A stretch of 64,000 bases of DNA from contig NZ_JAZHSD010000001.1 of NCBI RefSeq assembly GCF_036924745.1, positions 7,191,001 to 7,255,000 of the forward strand, written 5' to 3'. This document shows, piece after piece, positions 24,198 through 31,316 of the stretch (position 1 is its first letter; each line of letters begins with the position of its first letter). The position numbers and the translations under genes were made by a program. This DNA is from Bradyrhizobium sp. AZCC 1693 (lineage in GTDB: Bacteria > Pseudomonadota > Alphaproteobacteria > Rhizobiales > Xanthobacteraceae). The notes beneath the pieces were generated by a model. That model saw nothing but the letters and a program-made list of their open reading frames with translations, ran no database searches and was not told the DNA's origin.

Positions 24198-25037
24198 ATG
24201 TCGCCGAAACCGGTTCATATTGCGCAGATTTCCGACCTGCATATCAAGCCACCGGGATCGCTGGCCTATGGCCGGGTCGATACTGCCAAGGCGCTCGAAC
24301 GTTGTGTCGCGGCACTGAACGAATTCGATCCGGCGCCCGATTTTGTGGTGATCTCCGGAGATCTGGCGGACACGCCGACGGCGGAGGAGTATCAATATCT
24401 CAAGCGGTTGCTGGCGCCGCTTAAGCGTCCGTTCGCCGGCATTCCCGGCAATCACGACTCGCGCGAGTTGATGCGTGCCGCGTTTCCTTCCGCCAACTAT
24501 GCCTTCGTATCCGGGCCGCTCAACCAGAAGATCGAGGTCGCCGGCCTCGACCTGCTGTTGCTGGATTCAAGCGTGCATCGAAAGCCGCACGGCGAACTCG
24601 ACGGGCCTACGCTGCAATGGCTTGACGGGATGCTGGCTTCGTCCCCCGATCGGCCGGCGCTGCTGTTTCTGCACCATCCGCCGTTCAAGGCGGGCATTTG
24701 GCACATGGATCGCCAGAATCTCCTCAACGCGGCCGATCTCGCACCCATCGTGCGCCATTATCCCCGCGTGCAGTTGATCGCAACCGGGCATGTTCATCGC
24801 GCGACACTGACCATGTTTGCAGGCGTGCCGACCACGATCTGCCCGGCCCCGAACCATGCCGTCGATCTCGATCTGGCCGAACTGCGCGAACCCTCCTTCA
24901 AGGTCGAGCCGCCGGCTTTCCATCTCCATAGCTGGTTTCCGGGGGAGGGATTCGGCACCGTCGTGACCCATCAAGTCCCCATAGGTACCTTCGACGGGCC
25001 GCATCCGTTTTTTGGACCGGACGGCAAGCTCCTTTAG
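24198..25037 (+). CDS. calcineurin-like metallophosphodiesterase
   Basis: A binuclear-metal phosphodiesterase of 279 residues resembling GpdQ and the class III cyclic-nucleotide phosphodiesterases. Metal ligands are DLH (near residue 13), SGDLAD, GNHDS, FLHHPPF and GHVHR. No signal peptide, so it acts in the cytosol. It begins nine bases after the importer ATPase. A likely job is hydrolysis of the imported phosphodiester, for example a glycerophosphodiester, to release phosphate and alcohol; cAMP hydrolysis is the alternative. The family call is firm, the substrate is inference. Confidence 0.85.
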   Translation: MSPKPVHIAQISDLHIKPPGSLAYGRVDTAKALERCVAALNEFDPAPDFVVISGDLADTPTAEEYQYLKRLLAPLKRPFAGIPGNHDSRELMRAAFPSANYAFVSGPLNQKIEVAGLDLLLLDSSVHRKPHGELDGPTLQWLDGMLASSPDRPALLFLHHPPFKAGIWHMDRQNLLNAADLAPIVRHYPRVQLIATGHVHRATLTMFAGVPTTICPAPNHAVDLDLAELREPSFKVEPPAFHLHSWFPGEGFGTVVTHQVPIGTFDGPHPFFGPDGKLL

Positions 25038-25180
25038 TCACCGCTCGCCCGTCGGTCGGCATGTGCTGGCCGGGAGCAGTCCGCTTTCCGGACCGATTGC
25101 AAAGCGGAGAGTTCGAGCGCAATCTTTCCTCAAGAGAGGCGGCTGCGATTGCGCAAGCCTGCCCGATCTGGGGGAAATGA

Positions 25181-26149
25181 ATGCGTCTGGTCCATTTGCT
25201 GATTCCGGTGCTCGCGCTGTTCTCAAGCCACCAAGCGATTGCCCAGGGGAGTTATCCCGACCGGCCGATCAAGATGATCGTGCCGCTGGCTGCGGCAAGC
25301 GCGGTCGATGTCGCCGCGCGGATCGTGACCCAGAAGATGGCTGACAATATGAGGCAGCAAATCGTGATCCTGAACCAGCCGGGCGCGTCAGGGCTGATCG
25401 GGGCGGAGGCCGTCGCCCGCGCCGAACCGGACGGCTACACGATCGGCGGGTTTAACGACAGCATCATGACGATGGTGCCGAACCTCCAGTCGAGGATGCG
25501 CTGGGACATCCTGAAGGATTTCGAGCCGGTGTCGCTGGTTGCGACGGTGGAGTGGGGGCTGATTGCCAACAATCAGGCCAGCTTCAAGAGCGCTGCAGAC
25601 CTGATCGCGGCGGCGAAGGCGGCACCGGGCAAGATCGATTATGGCTCGGGCGGGCCGGGAAGCCCGCAGCATCTGGCGATGGCGATGTTCGCGTCGGCTG
25701 CCGGCATATCGCTGACGCACGTGCCCTACAAGGGCGCCACCCAGGCCGCAACCGACATTGCAGCCGGCCAGATTCCGGTCGGTTTCCAGGGCCTGGGCAC
25801 GGTCGCGACGCTCGTGCGCGGCGGTCAACTCCGGCTGATCGGGGTGACCACCGAGAAGAGATTGTCGCAATTCCCTGACGTGCCGACCGTCTCGGAATCC
25901 GGTCTGCCCGGCTTCTTCTTCAACTCATGGTTCGCGATTCTCGCCCCCGCCGGTACTCCGAAGGACATCATTGCCCGCCTGAACGCCGAGGTGCTGAAGG
26001 CCGTCGGCGATCCCGACGTGCGTCGCAAGCTTGAAGAGCTGGGTTTCGCGGTGCGCGGCAGCTCGGCCGAGGCGTTGCGCGCCATGACGCGCGATCAACT
26101 CGCCAAGTATGAGCGCGTGATCAGGGAAACGGGAATCGGCAAGGAATAG
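25181..26149 (+). CDS. tripartite tricarboxylate transporter binding protein (TctC/Bug family)
   Basis: A periplasmic Bug-family receptor of 322 residues. Signal peptide MRLVHLLIPVLALFSSHQAIAQ is followed by the family start SYPDRPIKMIVPLAAASAVDVAARIV. Further motifs are NQPGASGLIGAEAVARAEPDGYTI, KIDYGSGGPGSPQHLAMAMF, HVPYKGATQAATDIAAGQIPV and SGLPGFFFNSWFAILAPAGTPKDII. No TctA or TctB membrane genes are adjacent, which is common for this expanded family. The ligand is usually a carboxylate; here unknown. Confidence 0.88.
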   Translation: MRLVHLLIPVLALFSSHQAIAQGSYPDRPIKMIVPLAAASAVDVAARIVTQKMADNMRQQIVILNQPGASGLIGAEAVARAEPDGYTIGGFNDSIMTMVPNLQSRMRWDILKDFEPVSLVATVEWGLIANNQASFKSAADLIAAAKAAPGKIDYGSGGPGSPQHLAMAMFASAAGISLTHVPYKGATQAATDIAAGQIPVGFQGLGTVATLVRGGQLRLIGVTTEKRLSQFPDVPTVSESGLPGFFFNSWFAILAPAGTPKDIIARLNAEVLKAVGDPDVRRKLEELGFAVRGSSAEALRAMTRDQLAKYERVIRETGIGKE

Positions 26150-26695
26150 CCGGCGGGCGGATGGCGCCACGGACGCCAGCGGCTGGCAGCCTGTCTCGCA
26201 ATCAATAGCAGGCATAACGGCGGCTGCCGCGGCCGACATAATAGTCAGCGCCCATCGCACAGGGACTAACCCGCCACGCGTAAGCTCCGCGGATCTGAGG
26301 TGGTGCTATGCGGGGCATGGCTAGGCTGTCCGGCATCCCCTAGTTGCATGGCTATCTGTTACGAGAATCGCAGTTGTGTTTGAATCAATTGCCTTCCGAT
26401 CCTTCCCAGCCTGAAATCCGGCGCCCCCGTACCCGACGCGCGTGGCCGCATCGCCGGCGAGCGCACCGTTCTCTGTTCCGACCTGCAGCGTTCGACCGAT
26501 CTGATTTCGGAGCTCGGTCCCGGAAGAAGCGATTTCCCGGCTCGAGCCGGCCTTGATCGCCATGCGCACGGCAGTTCGTCGCAGCCGCGGGCACGTCAGC
26601 AAAGGAAGGCGGCGACGGATTGATTTCAAGCCGATGCCGCCGATCGATGGTGGGCACGGCGCAAGAGCGCCTTTGCCCACCCTGCGGCTCCCAAC
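26150..26695. other. intergenic region with possible small-gene remnant
   Basis: About 550 bases between convergent genes. The only notable frame is on the minus strand at 26202-26318: 38 codons from an ATG, ending ADYYVGRGSRRYACY. Its Tyr/Arg/Cys-rich tail looks like the end of the small secreted proteins common in Bradyrhizobium, so it may be a remnant. It has no signal peptide and no clear ribosome site. Longer frames here are extensions of out-of-frame readings from the permease gene. Confidence 0.3.
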
Positions 26696-28090
26696 CTAAT
26701 GCGTCGCCGATGCCGCGGCCGCAACGGCGTCCGCCTCCGCCGCTGCCTTGCTGCTTACGCCGTTGAAGAACGCATTCAGCGTCACCGCCACCAGCGCGCT
26801 GAGCAGGATGCCGGACTCCATGAGCGGGTGCAGGTCGTGCGGCAAGTTCTTGAAGAAGTTGGGTGAAACCAGCGGGATCATGCCGAAGCCAACTGATATC
26901 GCGACCACGAACAGATTGTAGCGGTTGTTCCTGAAATCGACTGAGGTCAGAATCCGCGCGCCGGTGGCCGCCACCATGCCGAACATCACGAGGCCGGCGC
27001 CGCCGAGCACCACCAGCGGCACGGCTTCGACCAGCGCCGCTATCTTGGGCGCCAGCCCGAGCAACAGCAAGATGCCGCCGCCGGCAACCGTGACCCAGCG
27101 CGAACGCACGCCGGTGACGCCGACAAGGCCGACGTTCTGCGAGAACGACGTGTAGGGAAAGGTATTGAACAGCCCGCCCAGCAAGGTGCCGAGGCCGTCG
27201 GCACGAAGGCCGCGGGTCAGCGCATCGCGGCTGACCGTCTTGCCGGTGATGTCGCCAAGCGCCAGGAACATTCCGAGCGATTCGATCATCACGACGATCA
27301 TGACGATGCACATGGTGATGATCGGCACGAGCTGAAATTTCGGCAGCCCGAAATGCAGTGGCAACACGATCGCGACCCAGGGCGCCGCGGCGACCTTCTC
27401 GAAATGCATGACGCCGAGTACGGCCGCGAGGACCGCGCCGGCGACTATGCCGAGCAGAACCGCGACATTGGCGATGAAGCCTGCGCCCCATTTGATCAGG
27501 CCGAGGATTACCAGCAGCACGAACAGCGCAATGCCAAGGCCCTGCAACTGGCCGTAGCCCGGATTTGGGAAAGCGCCCGGCACGCCATCGACCATTTTGG
27601 TCAGGGTGGGCAGGCCGCCGCCGGCCCAGTTGATGCCGACCCGCATCAGGGAAATGCCGATGACAAGGATGATGGTCCCGGTGACAACGGGTGGAAACAG
27701 CGGCAGCAGCCGGCTGACGAAGGGGGCGACCAGGAGCGCGAAGAGCCCGGCGGCTATCACCGAGCCGTAGATGCCGAGCAGGCCGATGTCCGGTGCTGCA
27801 GCCATCGACAGCATCGGGCCTACGGAAGCAAACGTGACGCCCATCATCACCGGCAGCCGGATACCGACCCCCGGAAAGCCGATACATTGCACCAGCGTGG
27901 CAATACCGCAGGCAAACAGGTCCGCGCTGATCAGAAAGGCGACGTCTTCCGGCGGCAGCTTCAGCGCCCGCCCGATGATCAGCGGGACCGCGACCGCGCC
28001 GGCATACATCACAAGCACATGCTGCAGGCCGAGCGCCAGCAATCGCGGCGTCGGCAGGATCTGGTCGACTGGATGGACTTCGCCGCTCAT
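26696..28090 (-). CDS. NCS2-family nucleobase permease, probably xanthine/urate
   Basis: A nucleobase:cation symporter-2 protein of 464 residues with 12-14 membrane segments. The ATG at 28088-28090 has GGGGAG upstream; longer readings to 28333 are out of character. The hallmark segment FSQNVGLVGVTGVRSR fits the QNxGxxxxTG form found in permeases for oxidised purines such as xanthine or urate, rather than the TR form of uracil carriers. It is divergent from the uricase gene, with a sigma-54-like promoter on each strand between them, so import of urate or xanthine is a reasonable inference. Confidence 0.82.
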   Translation of the reverse strand: MSGEVHPVDQILPTPRLLALGLQHVLVMYAGAVAVPLIIGRALKLPPEDVAFLISADLFACGIATLVQCIGFPGVGIRLPVMMGVTFASVGPMLSMAAAPDIGLLGIYGSVIAAGLFALLVAPFVSRLLPLFPPVVTGTIILVIGISLMRVGINWAGGGLPTLTKMVDGVPGAFPNPGYGQLQGLGIALFVLLVILGLIKWGAGFIANVAVLLGIVAGAVLAAVLGVMHFEKVAAAPWVAIVLPLHFGLPKFQLVPIITMCIVMIVVMIESLGMFLALGDITGKTVSRDALTRGLRADGLGTLLGGLFNTFPYTSFSQNVGLVGVTGVRSRWVTVAGGGILLLLGLAPKIAALVEAVPLVVLGGAGLVMFGMVAATGARILTSVDFRNNRYNLFVVAISVGFGMIPLVSPNFFKNLPHDLHPLMESGILLSALVAVTLNAFFNGVSSKAAAEADAVAAAASATH

Positions 28091-28110
28091 GTTCGGACTC
28101 CCCCTGGATG

Positions 28111-28126
28111 CAGGCCATTGGGCCTG
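28111..28126. promoter_or_regulatory. CAGGCC-4-GGCCTG inverted repeat, possible operator
   Basis: An exact 6-bp inverted repeat in the leader of the permease gene, between its predicted promoter and start codon. Could bind a local repressor. Short enough to be chance in GC-rich DNA. Confidence 0.25.
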
Positions 28127-28136
28127 TTGAAACCAA

Positions 28137-28152
28137 TACAAGGCTCGTGCCA
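28137..28152 (-). promoter_or_regulatory. sigma-54-like promoter for the nucleobase permease (imperfect)
   Basis: Reading the minus strand: TGGCACG, four bases, TTGTA. The -24 half is exact; the -12 half has T where the consensus TTGCA/T has C. Spacing is exact. It lies 47 bases upstream of the permease ATG and back to back with the uricase promoter, 27 bases away. Confidence 0.5.
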
Positions 28153-28179
28153 GAAGCTCGTCCCCGGAGCCTTGCCCTG

Positions 28180-28195
28180 TGGCACGAAGGTTGCT
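28180..28195 (+). promoter_or_regulatory. sigma-54 (RpoN) promoter for uricase
   Basis: TGGCACG-AAGG-TTGCT, an exact match to the -24/-12 consensus TGGCACG-N4-TTGCW with correct spacing. Transcription would start near 28207, about 50 bases before the uricase ATG. Sigma-54 promoters need an enhancer-binding ATPase such as NtrC, which fits nitrogen control of urate breakdown. Confidence 0.8.
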
Positions 28196-28258
28196 CAATA
28201 TTGAACCATAGCGGGCGGTCGTGATCCCCGCAAATTGCAGGTTGAAGGAGGTCTTCGG

Positions 28259-29101
28259 ATGCCGCTGATCAGGAACAGATATGGGAAGGGCCGCGTCCGG
28301 GTCATGCGGATTCACCGGAACGGCGACCAGCACGAAGTCAGCCAGCTCAGCGTCAAGGCGATGATCGAGGGCGACTTTTCACGTGCCTATACGCATGCCG
28401 ACAATTCCACCTCGGTGGCGACGGATACAATCAAGAACATCGTCAATGTCGTCGCCCGCGAGAACACAGGGCTGTGCACCGAGGAATTCTGCCAGGTGCT
28501 GGCGCAGAGATATCTCGACACCTATCCGCAGATCGCCTCGGTTGCGATTACCGCGCACGAGACGAAATGGAGCCGCCTTAGTTTTGGCGGCAAGCCGCAT
28601 CCGCACAGCTTCGTGCTCGACAGCAACGGCAAGCCGTTCGTCGAAGCCGCCGTCACGCGCGGGGGACCAACGGCACTGACGTCCGGCATCGAAGGCTTTG
28701 CCTTCATGAAGTCGACGCAGTCCGGCTGGGAGAATTATCCCAGGGATCGCTATACCACGCTACCGGAGACCGCCGACCGGATGTGCGCCACCAGCATGGT
28801 GGCGTCCTGGAAATGGTCGGCGATGCCCTCGAATTATCCGGCGGCCAATGCGAAGATCCTCGACACCCTGCTCGAAGTATTCGGCACGACCTACAGCAAG
28901 AGCGTGCAGGACAGCCTGTACCGGATGGGCGAGGCGGCGCTGGCGGCCGTGCCCGAGATTTCGGAAATCAGCATGGCCTGCCCGAACATGCACTTCATCC
29001 CGATGAATCTCTCGGCGTTCGGGCTGGATAACAGCAACGATGTCTTTCTGCCGACCGACGAGCCCCACGGCCAGATTGAGTGCACGGTGGGAAGGGGCTA
29101 A
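28259..29101 (+). CDS. urate oxidase (uricase)
   Basis: Cofactor-free uricase of 280 residues, converting urate and oxygen to 5-hydroxyisourate. The catalytic Lys10 (NRYGKGRV) and Thr57 (NSTSVATDTIKN) fall at the same positions as in the well-studied fungal enzyme. The second tunnelling-fold half ends with ISMACPNMHFIPMNLSAFG, carrying the active-site His. The ATG at 28259 has a strong ribosome site, GAAGGAGG. An exact sigma-54 promoter lies about 65 bases upstream. The allantoate-amidohydrolase-like gene follows 55 bases later. HIU hydrolase and OHCU decarboxylase are not in the window. Confidence 0.93.
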   Translation: MPLIRNRYGKGRVRVMRIHRNGDQHEVSQLSVKAMIEGDFSRAYTHADNSTSVATDTIKNIVNVVARENTGLCTEEFCQVLAQRYLDTYPQIASVAITAHETKWSRLSFGGKPHPHSFVLDSNGKPFVEAAVTRGGPTALTSGIEGFAFMKSTQSGWENYPRDRYTTLPETADRMCATSMVASWKWSAMPSNYPAANAKILDTLLEVFGTTYSKSVQDSLYRMGEAALAAVPEISEISMACPNMHFIPMNLSAFGLDNSNDVFLPTDEPHGQIECTVGRG

Positions 29102-29156
29102 AAGGCACGCCAAAACCTTAGGAAGCGCTGGTCGAAGCGCGCTTCACTGGAACAGC

Positions 29157-30434
29157 ATGCGCGACACAGAGGTGGCCACCGGCGGGACGACACGGTCAGG
29201 GCTCGGCGATGAAATCGTAAGCCGGATCAATCAGCTCGGGACGATTTCCGAGACACCGGAGCATCTGGCGCGGATTTTCCTGTCGCCCGAACACCGCATC
29301 GCGGCCGACCTCATCCTGTCCTGGATGAGAGATGCCGGAATGGCCGCGCATCTCGACGCGATCGGCAATGTGTGCGGCCGCTATGAGGGCGAACGTCCGG
29401 GGTTGCCGTGCCTGATGCTGGGCTCGCATTACGACACGGTGCGCGACGCCGGCAAATGGGACGGGCCGCTCGGGATCATCACCGCGATTGCCTGCGTCGC
29501 CGATCTGAACCGGCGCGGCGTGCGGTTGCCCTTTGCGATCGAGATCGTCGGCTTCGCCGACGAGGAGGGCGTGCGGTTTTCCTCCACGCTGCTCGGCAGC
29601 CGGGCGGTCGCCGGCACTTTTGACGAAAGCGTGCTCAATGCGCGAGATGCGAACGGCCTCACCATGCGCGAGGCGATGGTGCAGTTCGGGCTCGATCCCG
29701 ATCACATCGGCGCGGCGGCGCGGACGCGCCGCGAACTGCATGCCTATGTCGAACTCCACATCGAGCAGGGACCGGTGCTGGAGCAACAGAACCTTCCCGT
29801 CGGCGTGGTGACGGCAATATCAGGCGCCACGCGGCTGGCAGCGAACCTCTCCGGCATGGCCGGGCACGCCGGCACGGTACCGATGGCGATGCGGCGCGAC
29901 GCGCTGGCCGGCGCCGCCGAATGCATCGTGGCGGTCGAGCAATTCTGCAAGGCCGATAGTGCCGGACTGGTAGGCACCGTCGGTGCCATCACTGCGCTTC
30001 CGGGTGCGACCAACGTCATTCCGGGACGGGTCTCGTTTACGCTGGATATTCGCGCGCCAACCGACGCCCACCGCAACCTCGCCGTCGCGGAGATTGTGCG
30101 GCGGATCGAGGCGATCGCGAAACGGCGTGAACTCTCGCTTCAGATCGACGTCACCCACGAAAACCGTACCGTGCCCTGCGCACCATGGCTGAAAGCGCAG
30201 GTCTCCGAAGCCGTTGCAGCCGAAAATTATCCCGCGTTCGAACTGCCGAGCGGGGCAGGGCATGACGGCATGGCCATGATCGATGTGGCCGACGTCGCCA
30301 TGCTGTTCGTGCGCTGCCGCGGCGGCATCAGCCATAACCCGGCCGAGCATGTCGAACTCGCCGACGCCGACGCCGGCGCGCGCGTGCTGTTGCGATTCAT
30401 CGAGAATTTTAAGCCACGACTGCCCAGTTCGTGA
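29157..30434 (+). CDS. allantoate amidohydrolase-like Zn-dependent hydrolase (M20 family)
   Basis: A dinuclear-metal amidohydrolase of 425 residues from the AllC/beta-ureidopropionase/N-carbamoyl-amino-acid hydrolase group. Metal-ligand motifs are LGSHYDTV, GKWDGPLG, FADEEGVRF and VELHIEQGPVLE, and a late PSGAGHDGMAM carries the substrate-binding His. The dimerisation domain (SGMAGHAGTVPM...RVSFTLDIRAP) is present. Immediately downstream of uricase, allantoate is the natural substrate, releasing ammonia and ureidoglycine or ureidoglycolate; the family also includes enzymes for other carbamoyl compounds. Confidence 0.85.
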   Translation: MRDTEVATGGTTRSGLGDEIVSRINQLGTISETPEHLARIFLSPEHRIAADLILSWMRDAGMAAHLDAIGNVCGRYEGERPGLPCLMLGSHYDTVRDAGKWDGPLGIITAIACVADLNRRGVRLPFAIEIVGFADEEGVRFSSTLLGSRAVAGTFDESVLNARDANGLTMREAMVQFGLDPDHIGAAARTRRELHAYVELHIEQGPVLEQQNLPVGVVTAISGATRLAANLSGMAGHAGTVPMAMRRDALAGAAECIVAVEQFCKADSAGLVGTVGAITALPGATNVIPGRVSFTLDIRAPTDAHRNLAVAEIVRRIEAIAKRRELSLQIDVTHENRTVPCAPWLKAQVSEAVAAENYPAFELPSGAGHDGMAMIDVADVAMLFVRCRGGISHNPAEHVELADADAGARVLLRFIENFKPRLPSS

Positions 30435-30539
30435 GCAGTTGCACGTCCGGCCAGCGCCTGAGTGAGAGCGGATTAGCGCAACATCAGCAGTCAACGAATT
30501 GAAACAACGATCGATTTCGTTCTCGCCGGCCGCCTGACG

Positions 30540-30555
30540 CCATTGTACACAATGG
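30540..30555. promoter_or_regulatory. CCATTGT-AC-ACAATGG palindrome, candidate GntR-type operator
   Basis: A 16-bp inverted repeat with two 7-bp perfect arms. The TTGTACACAA core resembles operators of GntR/FadR-type regulators. Its last three bases are part of the -24 element of the adjacent sigma-54 promoter, so a bound protein would block that promoter. Confidence 0.5.
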
Positions 30556-30568
30556 CACGACCTTTGCT
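30553..30568 (+). promoter_or_regulatory. sigma-54 (RpoN) promoter for the cysteine hydrolase-permease pair
   Basis: TGGCACG-ACCT-TTGCT, again an exact -24/-12 match and identical to the uricase promoter outside the four spacer bases. It lies 42 bases upstream of the hydrolase ATG; transcription would start near 30580. Confidence 0.8.
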
Positions 30569-30609
30569 TTACTTGCTCCGAGAGTTCTCTCGTTCGGGGC
30601 GCGTACGTC

Positions 30610-31314
30610 ATGGCGAACTCAGCAAAGCTCAGAGCGGAGCCGGAGCCGATCGCGCTCGATTGGCCAGCGACTGCGCTTCTCATCATCGACATGCAGCGCG
30701 ATTTCATGGAGCCGGGCGGTTTTGGCGAGACGCTCGGCAATGACGTCAGCCAGCTCGCGCGGGCGGTGAAGCCGATCGCAGCGATGCTGGCTGTGGCGCG
30801 CGCGGCCGGCATGCTGGTCGTGCACACCCGCGAAGGCCATCTGCCCGATCTCTCCGACGCGCCGCCGGCCAAGGTCGAACGCGGCGCGCCGTCTTTGCGC
30901 ATCGGCGATCCCGGGCCGATGGGGCGTATTCTCATTCGCGGCGAGGCTGGCCACGACATCATTCCCGAATTGTATCCGCTCGACAGCGAGATCGTGATCG
31001 ACAAGCCGGGGAAGGGCGCCTTCTACGCCACCGAGCTCGGCGACGTGCTGCAGCGCTACGGCATCGAGAATTTGCTGGTCTGCGGCGTCACCACCGAGGT
31101 CTGCGTCAACACCACGGTGCGCGAAGCCAATGACCGCGGCTATCGCTGCGTGGTGCTGGCTGATGGCTGCGCATCCTATTTTCCCGAATTTCACGAGATG
31201 GGCCTGAAGATGATCAAGGCCCAGGGCGGCATTTTTGGCTGGGTCTCCGACTCGGCCGCGGTGCTGGAGGCGCTTTCATTGGAGATTCCAAGAACGGCAG
31301 CGGCGGGGGTATAA
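30610..31314 (+). CDS. isochorismatase-like cysteine hydrolase, biuret/triuret hydrolase-like
   Basis: A cytosolic amidase of 234 residues in the isochorismatase-like superfamily. The catalytic triad is visible as Asp27 (LIIDMQRDF), Lys132 ([10 protein letters not shown]) and Cys165 ([18 protein letters not shown]). The segments [27 protein letters not shown] and HDIIPELYP closely follow, from memory, the biuret hydrolase BiuH of Rhizobium and its triuret-hydrolase relatives, and differ from RutB ureidoacrylate hydrolases. Placed after uricase and the amidohydrolase and led by its own sigma-54 promoter, it probably frees ammonia from a ureide. The exact substrate is inference. Confidence 0.8.
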   Translation: MANSAKLRAEPEPIALDWPATALLIIDMQRDFMEPGGFGETLGNDVSQLARAVKPIAAMLAVARAAGMLVVHTREGHLPDLSDAPPAKVERGAPSLRIGDPGPMGRILIRGEAGHDIIPELYPLDSEIVIDKPGKGAFYATELGDVLQRYGIENLLVCGVTTEVCVNTTVREANDRGYRCVVLADGCASYFPEFHEMGLKMIKAQGGIFGWVSDSAAVLEALSLEIPRTAAAGV

Positions 31315-31316
31315 CG

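Noticed and set aside
26202..26318. 38-codon minus-strand frame as a firm gene
   Set aside because: The Tyr/Arg/Cys tail is suggestive, but there is no ribosome site or signal peptide; mentioned only as a possible remnant.
26385..28136. Minus-strand open frame of 583 codons
   Set aside because: An out-of-frame reading over the nucleobase permease; low-complexity Arg/Ala/Gly sequence without membrane segments.
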